Shown: in pieces, positions 17,941-27,236 of the stretch
Position numbering within the stretch: the stretch's first letter is position 1
How the letters are laid out: each line of letters begins with the position of its first letter
Assembly (NCBI RefSeq): GCF_021655555.1
Contig: NZ_AP023086.1
Coordinates: forward strand, 3,564,685-3,628,684
Reading direction: 5' to 3'
Length of the DNA: 64,000 nucleotides
Source of the DNA: Marinagarivorans cellulosilyticus
GTDB lineage: Bacteria; Pseudomonadota; Gammaproteobacteria; Pseudomonadales; Cellvibrionaceae
Position numbers and translations under genes: made by a program
The notes under the pieces: generated by a model
What the model saw: only the letters and a program-made list of their open reading frames with translations
Told to the model about the DNA's origin: nothing
The model's database searches: none

Positions 17941-18487
17941 GTGCTGCTCCTCCTTTTGGTTGCGCGCGATGGTTTTTGATCCAAGCCTTTAAGGCAATTG
18001 TTAATGCGTTGTCCGGCGCTTGTTGCGTGCCTGGTGCATACAGGCACGCTTGCCACTGCTTCGCGCTAGCGGTGTTAAAAAGCGGGGCGGCAGTTTTGCC
18101 ATTTAGCCATTGCAGCCAACGTTCGCCGCTTAGGCTGGCAATATGTTGTCTTTCTTGTGGGTAGGCAGCAAGTGCAACTTGTTTGCTTAACCGCATTAAG
18201 AATTGGCTTTGGCTTAATGCGTTATCGAAGCGTTGATCTTGCAATGTTTTTAAAGCTTGGCGGCGGTACCGGTTGCGTTTTTGGCGCTGAATAATAAGCA
18301 CAGTTGTCACACTAATACCGGCAATAGCCAGCGCGATAAGCGCCCACCAGCCCCACGCGAGAGGCCAAATGCCGATGGCCGAGGGCTCTATAATATCGAC
18401 CATTTGCGCTTTAATTTGCGCTTGCATTTGTGGGTCGAGTGAACTGCCTGTAGGTTGGGGCATACTTTGGGGGGCGGCTGTTGTCAT
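17933..18487 (-). CDS. DUF4381 domain membrane protein
   Basis: 184 residues. A Pro/Gln-rich N-terminus, one membrane helix (about residues 42-66, rich in W, A, L, I), then a basic cytoplasmic part (RQKRNRYRRQALKTLQ) and a helical domain. This matches DUF4381 proteins, which occur between the DUF58 and VWA genes of MoxR operons. Overlaps its neighbours on both sides (4 bases with DUF58, 8 bases with batA). Its biochemical role is unknown; by position it is part of the MoxR-VWA membrane assembly. Confidence 0.85.
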   Translation of the reverse strand: MTTAAPQSMPQPTGSSLDPQMQAQIKAQMVDIIEPSAIGIWPLAWGWWALIALAIAGISVTTVLIIQRQKRNRYRRQALKTLQDQRFDNALSQSQFLMRLSKQVALAAYPQERQHIASLSGERWLQWLNGKTAAPLFNTASAKQWQACLYAPGTQQAPDNALTIALKAWIKNHRAQPKGGAAHV

Positions 18488-19458
18488 TGTTGCCCTCCTG
18501 ACGTTTGCATGGCGTGTTTATGTTTTGCGGCGCTACGCTTACCTAGTACATCTAAAAGCCAATTGTCTAAATCACCACTAACCGGTGCGTTAATGCCGGT
18601 CACCATTGCCTGTATACACGCTGTTTTTAAGGCTTTTTGTTGTTGCTCAAAATAAGCGCCGTAGCGCTGGTTAATCGCTTTGCTATTAACGGTGGTGCGA
18701 TTTTCGCCATCGCTAATAGTGAACAACCCTTTAGCGGGTAGTTGAGTTTCCATGGTGTCGTAAACATGCATAAAGGTGATGTCTGCGTGCCGTGCGAGTG
18801 TACATAGCGGGGCGTTAATACCCTGGCTATCGTGACCATCAGAGATGAGATAGACCATCGCACCAGGCCGAATAATGCGTTTGCCATCCTCAATAAACTG
18901 GGCGAGCGAGCGGCCTGAGCTTTGTGCTGGGTTAGATAACTGCTTATTGGCATCGACAAGCGCATGGATTAAAGCAAGTACAGCGTTTTTGCCGCGTTTT
19001 GGGCGTAAATCCCATTCGCCGTGATCACTTAATATCATCGCGCCAATGCGGTCGCCAGCGGCGCAAGCGGCCCACGCCATAGCAACAGCTATTCGCGCGG
19101 CGTACACGCATTTGAATTGATGTTGGCTACCAAAAAACATGGACGAGCGCATATCAACCATTAAAAAAATCGGCCGCTCGCGCTCTTCCTCAAATAGTTT
19201 TGTATAGGGCTTTTGAGTACGTGCGGTGACCCGCCAATCGATAGTGCGAATATCATCGCCGGCTTGGTAGGGCCTTACCTCGGCAAAGCTCATGCCGCGC
19301 CCTTTGTAGCGTGTACGCACGTCGCCGGCCATTATCGACTGACTAGCTCGAGCTTGGCCTAGCAGCAGCTTTTGCCCTAGTGGGCGCAGGGCAAAAAGAT
19401 CTTCTGCTTGGCAATAGATGGCGGCGTTATTAAAGAGTGGCTCACTCATCATTATCAA
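18484..19458 (-). CDS. DUF58 (VWA-like) domain protein
   Basis: 324 residues. The signature of DUF58 is visible: GRGMSFAEVRPYQAGDDIRTIDWRVTAR-type sequence near residues 50-85 (arginine and tryptophan anchors), followed by a VWA-like fold with FLMVDMRSSM, where Asp-x-x-Ser-Ser stands at the metal site. No membrane helix is evident, so it is probably soluble or peripheral. Starts with an ATGA-type overlap with moxR. DUF58 proteins always accompany MoxR ATPases and may be their direct partner; the substrate is unknown. Confidence 0.9.
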   Translation of the reverse strand: MIMMSEPLFNNAAIYCQAEDLFALRPLGQKLLLGQARASQSIMAGDVRTRYKGRGMSFAEVRPYQAGDDIRTIDWRVTARTQKPYTKLFEEERERPIFLMVDMRSSMFFGSQHQFKCVYAARIAVAMAWAACAAGDRIGAMILSDHGEWDLRPKRGKNAVLALIHALVDANKQLSNPAQSSGRSLAQFIEDGKRIIRPGAMVYLISDGHDSQGINAPLCTLARHADITFMHVYDTMETQLPAKGLFTISDGENRTTVNSKAINQRYGAYFEQQQKALKTACIQAMVTGINAPVSGDLDNWLLDVLGKRSAAKHKHAMQTSGGQQ

Positions 19459-20417
19459 GCAACTGGTACTAAGTCGATTAGGCGGTCTATAACGGCGTCT
19501 GTGGTGATGCCTGCAGCTTCGGCTTCAAAGCTCAGCAGAATACGGTGGCGAAAAACATCGTGCAGCACCGATTGAATGTTGTCTGGGCTGACATAATCTT
19601 TACCTTCAAGCCACGCGTGTGCTCGAGCACAGCGGTCTAGGCTAATGGTAGCGCGCGGGCTCACGCCAAACTCAATGTGCTCGGCCAGCTGTGCATCGTA
19701 TGCTGCGGGGTTACGCGTAGCGCCGACGAGCTGTACTAAATACTCTTCGACGTTTTCGGCCATGTACAAACTCAGGGCTTCGTCGCGGGCATCAAAAAGG
19801 CGTACTTGGCTGATAATGTCAGGCTTTTCGACGGGATCTTTGCGGGCTTCGCTACGGTTAAGGCGCAGAATTTCACGTTCACTGGCGATGTCGGGGTAGC
19901 CGACCCGCACATGCATAAGAAAACGATCGAGCTGGGCTTCCGGTAACGGATAGGTACCTTCTTGTTCAATCGGGTTTTGAGTGGCCATCACTAAAAACAG
20001 CTCGGGCAATTTATAGGTTGCCTTACCCACACTGATTTGTCGTTCTGCCATTGCCTCGAGTAAGGCCGATTGAACCTTCGCAGGTGCGCGGTTGATTTCA
20101 TCGGCGAGTACTAAATTGTGAAAAATAGGCCCAGGTTGGAACGTAAACTCGCCGGTCTCTGGGCGATAAATATCCGTCCCAGTGACATCTGATGGGAGTA
20201 AATCGGGAGTAAATTGTACGCGGTGGAACTCGCCTTCAATGCCGTTGGCTAAGCTGTTAATTGCTTTGGTTTTGGCTAACCCCGGCGCGCCCTCAACTAA
20301 TAGGTGTCCATCGGCAAGTATCGCAATCAATAGCCTGTCTACCAGCTGTGGTTGGCCAACAATTTGGCTATTTAACCAACTTTTTAGGGCTTTAATGGCG
20401 TTTTGTGTCTCTGACAT
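19455..20417 (-). CDS. moxR: MoxR family AAA+ ATPase
   Basis: 320 residues. Walker A is GAPGLAKT (43-50), Walker B LADEINRAP, sensor 1 MATQNPIEQEGTYPLPEAQLDRF and an arginine finger follow in the standard MoxR order. The C-terminal lid domain contains GVSPRATISLDRCARA. First gene of the six-gene operon moxR-DUF58-DUF4381-batA-batB-batD, in which all junctions are overlaps or short gaps. Members of the family remodel protein complexes or help insert metal cofactors, with VWA proteins as adaptors. The start ATG at 20417 fits the family N-terminus. Confidence 0.95.
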   Translation of the reverse strand: MSETQNAIKALKSWLNSQIVGQPQLVDRLLIAILADGHLLVEGAPGLAKTKAINSLANGIEGEFHRVQFTPDLLPSDVTGTDIYRPETGEFTFQPGPIFHNLVLADEINRAPAKVQSALLEAMAERQISVGKATYKLPELFLVMATQNPIEQEGTYPLPEAQLDRFLMHVRVGYPDIASEREILRLNRSEARKDPVEKPDIISQVRLFDARDEALSLYMAENVEEYLVQLVGATRNPAAYDAQLAEHIEFGVSPRATISLDRCARAHAWLEGKDYVSPDNIQSVLHDVFRHRILLSFEAEAAGITTDAVIDRLIDLVPVA

Positions 20418-20667
20418 GGCGCGAAAATCCTGTGATCTAAAAGAAGTTTTATCAAGTAGTTATGTCAATAAAGGGCGCTTAACGTGTGGCGGATGCATCC
20501 GCGGGGTCACTAGACTCGCAATATTGGCGCGAGTTCCCTTACGTTAGCTATGCTTATAACTATACAAACGCTCGCTATTACAACGTATTAGCGCTAACAG
20601 GTTGTGGTATTTGAGGGCGCTTAGTAACAAATTCAACACTCAATGCTCTTGATGAGCGGAGGTTTAT
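20418..20667. promoter_or_regulatory. Divergent control region between moxR and gdhB
   Basis: 250 bases between two divergently transcribed genes, so at least two promoters lie here. It contains a palindrome GGATGCATCC (about 20491-20500) and an imperfect dyad built from CGCTATTA and TATTAGCG (about 20571-20595). The string AGGGCGCTTA occurs twice. No promoter hexamers stand out. I cannot assign a regulator. Confidence 0.45.
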
Positions 20668-23600
20668 ATGTCGAAGGCCAGAACGAATTCATCTACGGGT
20701 CATGGATTGCATGAGGATGTCCTTGCCACAATTTCGGCGCATTACGATATTGGCGACAACGAAGAGGCTTTGGCGGCATTTTTAAATAAGATGCGTTTAG
20801 CTTGGCCTGTTGATGAAACACATGACCGCAGCACTGAAGATCACGGCCATTGTTTGTACGGTGCTTGGTTGGCCTTCCAAAAGGCGCTTGTTGCACAAGA
20901 GCCGGTTATGTCGCTGAAAGTGCCCAGTGTTGAAGAGGAAGGCTGGGCTTGTCACCGAACCGTTATGCACTTGGTATTACCCGATAGCCCCTTCCTTGTT
21001 GATACTTTACGCATGACGTTAAATGAGCTGGGGATTAGCCTTCATCTTTTAGCTAGCGCTGTAATTAGCCACAAAAGTGGTGATAGAGCGGTGGTGTACG
21101 CCGAACTAGGTTTGTTAACAGAGCAAGAGGGCGATGATTTTAAAGGCGTACTTGCCGGTGCCTTGGCAGAGCTCGGGCGCGTGGTAGAGGATTACCCGAA
21201 GCTGGTTAAAAAAACACAGGCACTGCAAGAGCAGCTGGTAAATGAAGGCAGCGCCGACAGCCAAGAAGCCGCAGCATTACTCAAATGGCTGGAAGGCTCT
21301 CATTTTACCTTTTTAGGGTATCGCGAATTTAGTTATACCGCAGGCAGCCTTGCAAGCGTTAAGGAAAAATCAAAAACACGATTAGGCTTATGCCGCAATA
21401 CCGAGGGGGCGAGTAGTTCGCCTGCATGCGATACCCCTGTACCCGCATTTTGTTCGGGGGATGTATGTAAGGATGCGCTAATTTTCACCAAATCGCCCCG
21501 TATTTCTAAAGTGCACCGCGCTGTTTACCCCGATTGCATTGTGATTAAGCTTTTTAATAACAAAAAAGAGCTGGTTGGCGAAGGCCACTTAGTCGGTTTT
21601 TTTACATATGCGGTAGGACAGGCGGCGCCTTCAACGATTCCATGGATTCGGCAAAAGCTCAAGCTTGTAACCAAAGCCAGCGGCTTGCCTAAAAACACCT
21701 ACGGTTATCGAACCTTGCGACGCGTTGTTGAGGGCTTCCCGCGAGACGAACTGTTCCAAGCGTCATCAGAAGAGTTAACAAATACTTTGCTCGGGGTGTG
21801 TCGTATTAACGAGCGAAAACAGGTGCGCTTGTTTTTACGGGTTAACCCCTATGGCCGTTTTGTGACGGCCTTAGTTTATGTTCCGCGTGACGTTTATAGC
21901 ACACGGGTACGGGTCAAAATCGAGGAAATATTATCGGCCGCTTTAGGCAGTGAAGCGGTTGAATCTACGACGTTTTTTTCCGAATCGGTTTTAGCTCGCG
22001 CCTATTGTGTCTTTAAGTTGCCAGAAGGCACGATTATTAATGTGCAGCAAGATGTTGATGTTCCAGCGCTTCAAAACGCGATAAGTACCATCGCAACCGG
22101 TTGGCTAGAACGGCTTGAAACAGCATTGATCGAAGCGAAGGGTGACAAATACGGTTTACCGCTATACCGGCGCTACAGCGGGTTGCTGTCGTTAGCTTAC
22201 CAAGATGCCTACGATGCGCGTGCTGCGGTAGGGGATATTGATTTATTCGAGGAAACCCTAAGCTCTGGCGATATTGCCATGCATGTTTTTAAACCCCAAG
22301 GTAATGCGCAAAATCAGCTTCGTTTTAAAGTGGTGAACAAAGGCGAGGCTTTAGCGTTATCGGATGTTATCCCGATATTGGAAAATCTCGGTGTGCGTGT
22401 GTTGGGCGAAAACCCATTTTGTATTCGCGCCAAAGAAGATGAAAATAACATTTGGTTGCATGACTTCACGTTGCAATTATTGCAAACCGACATAGAGCTT
22501 AACCAAAATTTCAAAACCCGTTTTAGTGAAGCCTTTTATGCCGCTTGGCACGGGAAAATCGATAACGATGCGTTCAATCGCTTGGTACTTGGCGCCCAAA
22601 TACCTTGGCGGGATATTGTTGTCTTGCGGGCATATGCAGCTTATTTTAAACAAACATTATTTCCACTGGATATGGACGTTATGTCTGGCGCGTTATTGCG
22701 CCACGGTGATATTACACAGCAATTAATTCGCTGGTTTTATTTGCGTTTTGATCCTGCCCAGCAGGAAAATAACGATGATAATAATCAGCGCTGCGAGGCC
22801 TTAATTAACACCATTAGCGCATCGCTTGATGGGGTGAGCAGCTTAGACGATGACCGGGTTTTTCAGCGTTATCTGGATGCTTTTAAGGCTACCTTGCGAA
22901 CAAATTTTTTCCAGCGTACAGGTGCTCGTGTTTGTGAAGATACTTTGGTGCTGAAATTTTCACCGGCAAAAATGTTGGAAGTCCCAGCGCCTAAGCCCAA
23001 ATACGAAATTTTTGTTTACTCAACACGTGTGGAAGGGGTGCATTTGCGCACGAGCATGGTTGCTCGTGGTGGCCTGCGCTGGTCGGATAGGCTAAATGAT
23101 TACCGCACTGAGGTGCTCGGTTTAGTAAAAGCGCAAGCCGTAAAAAATGCGATTATCGTACCCAGTGGTGCAAAAGGTGGATTTGTTGCCAAGCAATTAC
23201 ATCGCTTTAGCGATCGCGGCGCAATGCAAAAAGAAGGCATTGCTTGTTATCAATTATTTATACGCGGGCTTTTATCTGTTACAGATAACCTAGTAGAAGG
23301 CAGCGCCGTTTGCCCAGATGGTGTTGTTGCAATAGACGGATCCGATCCTTACCTAGTTGTTGCGGCCGATAAAGGTACGGCGACATTTTCAGATATTGCC
23401 AATGCGATTTCTGTCGAATACGGCCATTGGTTAGGTGATGGTTTCGCTTCTGGCGGCAGCCAAGGTTATGACCATAAAGCAATGGGTATCACGGCTAAAG
23501 GTGCTTGGGTTTCTGTACAGCGCCACTTTCGTGAAAGCAATATTAATATTCAGCAGCAAGACATTACAGTCGTGGGTATTGGCGATATGGCCGGCGATGT

Positions 23601-25488
23601 ATTTGGTAACGGTATGTTGCTTTCTGAGCATATACAGCTAGTGGCGGCTTTTAATCACTTACATATTTTTATTGATCCAAACCCTGATGCTGCCGCTAGC
23701 TTTAAGGAACGTCTGCGCTTATTTAATACCCCAGGCTGCTCTTGGGAAGACTACGACAAAACGTTGATCTCTGAGGGGGGCGGAGTATTTTCTCGTCAGG
23801 CTAAGTCCATTGTATTGAACGATGCCATCCGTAAGCGCTTTTCCATCGACGCAAAATCATTGACGCCCAATCAATTTATGAATGCGCTATTGAAGTCGAA
23901 TGTCGATCTTATCTGGAATGGCGGTATTGGTACTTATGTGAAAAGTACAGAAGAAAGCCATGCAGATGTGGGCGACAAAGCCAATGATGCGTTGCGAGTA
24001 AATGGCAATCAGCTTCGCTGTAAAGTCTTTGGTGAAGGCGGTAATTTAGGGATGACGCAATTGGGGCGCATTGAATTTTGTTTGAATGGAGGAGCCTGTA
24101 ATACTGATTTTATTGATAATGCAGCCGGTGTCGATTGTTCTGACCACGAGGTGAATTTAAAAATCTTGTTGCAACGGGTAATGGACAATGGCGAATTAAC
24201 AGAGAAACAGCGCAACCAGCTGCTTAAAGAATATACCGATGAAATATCGAGCATTGTCTTAAGTCATAATTTTGCACAAACGGAGTGCTTGAGTCTTGCT
24301 CAGCGGCAGGTCGATAAGCGGGCGGGTGAATACCGTAAATTTATCGGTTACCTCGAGAAAAACGGTGGCCTTAATCGTGCGCTCGAATTTTTGCCAGAGG
24401 ACCACGCGTTGGGTAAGCGCTACGAACGCGGTGAATCGTTAACTCGCCCAGAACTGGCTGTACTACTCAGTTACGCCAAAGTTATGTTAAAAGAAGAGTT
24501 ATCAAAAACGCAGCTTGTTGAAGACCCAACATTGCGCGATACCGTATTTATGGCCTTTCCTAAAGCTGCTGGCGCGCGTTTTAGCGCAGAAGTGAAAGAG
24601 CATCGCTTGTTAAAAGAAGTCGTCAGCACGCAGCTCGCAAATGATTTTATTAATAACTTAGGTATTACGGCGGCTTACCGTTTTCTTTCATCAAATAATG
24701 TGCACTTAGATGATGTGTTTACCGCGTATGTTATTACCCGGGAAGTCTTTGATTTGCAGTCATTTAACGATTATTTGCAAAGCCTGTGCAATGAAGTACC
24801 TGAAGAAACCTTGTATGCACTTAAATCCAGTATGGTTCGGCGTGTTCGCCGCGGTGTGCGCTGGTTTTTACGCAATGCACACAGTGGTAGTACACAAGAA
24901 AAAATTGACCGGTTAAAACCGTTGCTTAATGAAATCGCAAGTTCCATTGAAATTGCGTTGGTTGGCGAACTTAAAGACTCTTGGACGCAGCGTTTTGATA
25001 ATCATATTCAATTGGGCTTAAATCATCATTGGGCCACAATTTTGGCTATGCCTGGTAATCTGTTTGCAGGACTCGGTGTGGCCAGTATTCAACAAAATAC
25101 TGGCAAAGAGGCCGTATTGTGTTCGCGCGTATTTTATGGATTACATAATCATTTGCGAATTAGGGAGTTTGCAGGTGCTGTTTCGGATATGGCCGTGCAT
25201 TCACCTTGGCAGGCAATGTCGAGAGAAACATTACTGGAAGATATTGAAATCCAACTACGCTCAATGACAGAGGCTTTAGTACATAGCATTGATAGCGAAC
25301 AAGCTATTATGCCACAACTGGAAGCAATGCTGCCCAATCAAGCGGTTGATAAGTGGTGGGGTTGGTTGTCGGACTTAACGCAAGAAAAAGATCAAGAAGA
25401 TATCTCGCTATTTCATGTTAGTTTGCGTCAGCTCGTCAATTTAACGGAAGCGGTCGTTGTGGCCATGCCCGAAGGCCGCGAGGGCTAA
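20668..25488 (+). CDS. gdhB: NAD-specific glutamate dehydrogenase, large (180-kDa class)
   Basis: A 1606-residue protein, matching the length of the large bacterial NAD-GDH family (about 1600). Deaminates glutamate to 2-oxoglutarate and ammonia. The long N-terminal half carries ACT-like regulatory segments (LVLPDSPFLVDTLRMTLNELG near residue 110). The catalytic core contains ARGGLRWSDR, the lysine region KAQAVKNAIIVPSGAKGGF, and the NAD-fold VVGIGDMAGDVFGNG. A GGAGG site precedes the ATG. In Pseudomonas the enzyme is used for glutamate and arginine catabolism. Stand-alone gene; a weak hairpin follows it. Confidence 0.96.
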   Translation: MSKARTNSSTGHGLHEDVLATISAHYDIGDNEEALAAFLNKMRLAWPVDETHDRSTEDHGHCLYGAWLAFQKALVAQEPVMSLKVPSVEEEGWACHRTVMHLVLPDSPFLVDTLRMTLNELGISLHLLASAVISHKSGDRAVVYAELGLLTEQEGDDFKGVLAGALAELGRVVEDYPKLVKKTQALQEQLVNEGSADSQEAAALLKWLEGSHFTFLGYREFSYTAGSLASVKEKSKTRLGLCRNTEGASSSPACDTPVPAFCSGDVCKDALIFTKSPRISKVHRAVYPDCIVIKLFNNKKELVGEGHLVGFFTYAVGQAAPSTIPWIRQKLKLVTKASGLPKNTYGYRTLRRVVEGFPRDELFQASSEELTNTLLGVCRINERKQVRLFLRVNPYGRFVTALVYVPRDVYSTRVRVKIEEILSAALGSEAVESTTFFSESVLARAYCVFKLPEGTIINVQQDVDVPALQNAISTIATGWLERLETALIEAKGDKYGLPLYRRYSGLLSLAYQDAYDARAAVGDIDLFEETLSSGDIAMHVFKPQGNAQNQLRFKVVNKGEALALSDVIPILENLGVRVLGENPFCIRAKEDENNIWLHDFTLQLLQTDIELNQNFKTRFSEAFYAAWHGKIDNDAFNRLVLGAQIPWRDIVVLRAYAAYFKQTLFPLDMDVMSGALLRHGDITQQLIRWFYLRFDPAQQENNDDNNQRCEALINTISASLDGVSSLDDDRVFQRYLDAFKATLRTNFFQRTGARVCEDTLVLKFSPAKMLEVPAPKPKYEIFVYSTRVEGVHLRTSMVARGGLRWSDRLNDYRTEVLGLVKAQAVKNAIIVPSGAKGGFVAKQLHRFSDRGAMQKEGIACYQLFIRGLLSVTDNLVEGSAVCPDGVVAIDGSDPYLVVAADKGTATFSDIANAISVEYGHWLGDGFASGGSQGYDHKAMGITAKGAWVSVQRHFRESNINIQQQDITVVGIGDMAGDVFGNGMLLSEHIQLVAAFNHLHIFIDPNPDAAASFKERLRLFNTPGCSWEDYDKTLISEGGGVFSRQAKSIVLNDAIRKRFSIDAKSLTPNQFMNALLKSNVDLIWNGGIGTYVKSTEESHADVGDKANDALRVNGNQLRCKVFGEGGNLGMTQLGRIEFCLNGGACNTDFIDNAAGVDCSDHEVNLKILLQRVMDNGELTEKQRNQLLKEYTDEISSIVLSHNFAQTECLSLAQRQVDKRAGEYRKFIGYLEKNGGLNRALEFLPEDHALGKRYERGESLTRPELAVLLSYAKVMLKEELSKTQLVEDPTLRDTVFMAFPKAAGARFSAEVKEHRLLKEVVSTQLANDFINNLGITAAYRFLSSNNVHLDDVFTAYVITREVFDLQSFNDYLQSLCNEVPEETLYALKSSMVRRVRRGVRWFLRNAHSGSTQEKIDRLKPLLNEIASSIEIALVGELKDSWTQRFDNHIQLGLNHHWATILAMPGNLFAGLGVASIQQNTGKEAVLCSRVFYGLHNHLRIREFAGAVSDMAVHSPWQAMSRETLLEDIEIQLRSMTEALVHSIDSEQAIMPQLEAMLPNQAVDKWWGWLSDLTQEKDQEDISLFHVSLRQLVNLTEAVVVAMPEGREG

Positions 25489-25503
25489 CGCGTATAAACG
25501 GGG

Positions 25504-25528
25504 GCCCAGCCTGATATTTTGGCTGGGC
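25504..25528 (+). terminator. Possible terminator hairpin after gdhB
   Basis: An 8-bp stem GCCCAGCC / GGCTGGGC with a 9-base loop starts 15 bases after the gdhB stop. The tract after it (TTGCAT) is poor in T, so termination strength is uncertain. Confidence 0.45.
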
Positions 25529-25564
25529 TTGCATATCCACGGTAACTTTTAAACTTCTTATTAT

Positions 25565-25772
25565 GGGCGTCTCTAAAAAACAGTGATTTTTTGTGCAAGC
25601 GAGGGCAACAACTGATTCAGGCAACTTTCTGCATTCTCTTCGTCCTTGGGCCTTAAGTACCGCCCGGTCAACTTAATGGATTCCGGGTGTAGCGCAATGC
25701 ATCGGTGCTGGATGCCGAGGAGAAAAAACCTGTAAGCTGCTATCGCGGGAAAAGTCTAATTTTAGAGCTGCC
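25565..25772. repeat. MITE-like repeat, copy A (inverted relative to copy B)
   Basis: About 208 bases. The left end is GGGCGTCTCTA, followed by an A-rich/T-rich motif containing ACAGTGATTTTTTGTGCA. The right end reads TTTTAGAGCTGCC, an imperfect inverted copy of the left end. The inner right part (CGAGGAGAAAAAACCTG and CGCTATCGCGG on minus in copy B) is shared with copy B in opposite orientation. Copy A has about 80 extra bases in the middle compared with copy B. It carries no reading frame and ends 1 base before the HDOD stop codon. I could not find an unambiguous target-site duplication. Confidence 0.75.
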
Positions 25773-25773
25773 T

Positions 25774-26766
25774 TTATATTTGTGTGTCTACTGCGTCCAG
25801 GGTGTTCCATAAATCTTTGGGCAACTTAAATTCGGTAAGAATGGGGGCCAGTTTGCTGCGATGAGATTTAGGCGTTACGGCATACATCTCACATGCTAGG
25901 TTAGCTTGGTATAACAGATGCCCATAAGCTGTAAGCTCAGTATGTTGATGTAGACCTATTTGTTGTTTTAATGCAACGCAAATATCTTCGGGCAAATCCC
26001 AGTCGCAGGCGATAATGTAACTTAGATGCGCAGATATTTTCTTCATCGTTGGGGCAAAGGCACTATGGCCTGGCGCATCGGCTGTTTCGTTCAATTTAAA
26101 TTGTTTACACAGTTCACTAAATAGGGTGATTTTTCCTATGTCGTGGACTAGGCCCAATAAGTAAACCTTATACCTGTCGAGCTGCCTGCTTTGACCAATC
26201 ACTTCACAAGCCACGGCGCAATTGAGTGAGTGTACCCAAAGCCTTTGCCCGGTTTGGCTAAAGTAGGGGGATTCGCGTTGGATAATGGGTTGCATAACCG
26301 CTGCCGACAAAACTGATCGCAGCCCTTGAATGCCAAGCTTGACGACTGCTCGGTCAATTTCATCGATGTGTGCCCCGACGGGGTTGAAATAAACGCTGTT
26401 GGCCAATTTAAGTACGGCAGCGCTCATCACAGGGTCTTTGATAATAATGGCGACATAATCTTTAGCTGAGCTGGTTGGGTCCCTTAAGCTACGCAGTAAT
26501 TTGGGTATTACGGAGGGCAATCGGGGAATAGCATGCGCGCGTTGTTCTTTTTTTCTTAAGCTATTAATAACCACTTCAATGACAAGTTTTTGTGGGATGT
26601 TTAGCTCGGAATCATTGCTGCCCTCAAAGAGGTATTGGTAGTACATGTGCTTGCAGCGGGCAAGAGTGTATTCGCCCGCTTCAATAACTTCGTATTTCGT
26701 TGCTGCTGCATTGACGTTATCAGCATTCTTATGAAGTAATTTCCTAAGTAAACTGCCAACAGACAT
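25774..26766 (-). CDS. HDOD domain signal-transduction protein
   Basis: 330 residues. The HDOD domain spans about residues 75-280: LPSVIPKLLRSLRDPTSSAKD, then DPVMSAAVLKLANSVYFNP, then KLGIQGLRSVLSAAVM and LLGLVHDIGKI, in which the His-Asp pair is kept. A short N-terminal region precedes it and a C-terminal tail follows. HDOD proteins regulate motility, cyclic-di-GMP output or stress responses in related bacteria and usually lack phosphodiesterase activity; its role here is not known. The stop codon is right beside repeat copy A, and the start is 32 bases from copy B. The ribosome binding site is weak. Confidence 0.9.
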   Translation of the reverse strand: MSVGSLLRKLLHKNADNVNAAATKYEVIEAGEYTLARCKHMYYQYLFEGSNDSELNIPQKLVIEVVINSLRKKEQRAHAIPRLPSVIPKLLRSLRDPTSSAKDYVAIIIKDPVMSAAVLKLANSVYFNPVGAHIDEIDRAVVKLGIQGLRSVLSAAVMQPIIQRESPYFSQTGQRLWVHSLNCAVACEVIGQSRQLDRYKVYLLGLVHDIGKITLFSELCKQFKLNETADAPGHSAFAPTMKKISAHLSYIIACDWDLPEDICVALKQQIGLHQHTELTAYGHLLYQANLACEMYAVTPKSHRSKLAPILTEFKLPKDLWNTLDAVDTQI

Positions 26767-26798
26767 GGTAATCGCTCAGATACGGTGAATATTTTAAT

Positions 26799-26927
26799 GG
26801 GCGTCTCTATAAGTGCACTTTTTCCGCGATAGCGGCTTGCAGGTTTTTGCTCCTCGACATTGTGCCTGCAATGTCTAATCAAGGTGCTTCCTTGCATGCA
26901 CAAAAAATCACTGTTTTAGAGGTGCTC
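26799..26927. repeat. MITE-like repeat, copy B (inverted relative to copy A)
   Basis: About 129 bases. Left end GGGCGTCTCTATAAGTGCA; right end, read on minus, GAGCACCTCTAAAACAGTG followed by ATTTTTTGTGCA, so the two ends are imperfect terminal inverted repeats. The internal stretch TTTTTCCGCGATAGCGGCTT and the following CAGGTTTTTGCTCCTCGACAT match the reverse complement of copy A with few changes. There is no coding capacity. Its position just upstream of the HDOD start means it could supply or disturb that gene's promoter. Confidence 0.75.
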
Positions 26928-27236
26928 TCATGTCAGAAACAATATCTCTGGCCGACGCAGCTCCAATACTTATTCTAACAATTTAAGTCTAGCTCGATTA
27001 TGGGATAAAGGGCGAGTTTCTGCTGCAAAAGCTATAAGTGAATTCGTGATGGGAAAATGGCTATTTTACGTTTTTATATCTAACAAAATGCATACGCTAT
27101 TATTTTGACACTCTATTGGGGTTCTTTATAAATGCGCTCCGCGTCCATCTTCAATTCTGCCCAGTTGTCTTTATAAGCTCGCTGAATGCTAAGCGGTCTT
27201 ATATCTTTAAATCGTAATAAAAAGCGAGTTACTTCG
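26928..27236 (+). promoter_or_regulatory. Leader region of the minor-pilin operon
   Basis: About 310 bases without a gene. It holds the promoter described separately at 27105-27132 and a leader of about 100 bases before the first ATG. No other structure stands out. Confidence 0.5.
27105..27132 (+). promoter_or_regulatory. Sigma-70-type promoter for the minor-pilin operon
   Basis: Perfect -35 TTGACA (27105-27110), 16-base spacer, -10 TATAAA (27127-27132). It is the best promoter match I saw in the window and points at the FimT-like gene. Transcription would begin near 27139. Confidence 0.75.

Noticed and set aside
25565..26927. The MITE-bracketed region as a complete transposon
   Set aside because: No transposase reading frame is present between the repeats, only the HDOD gene.
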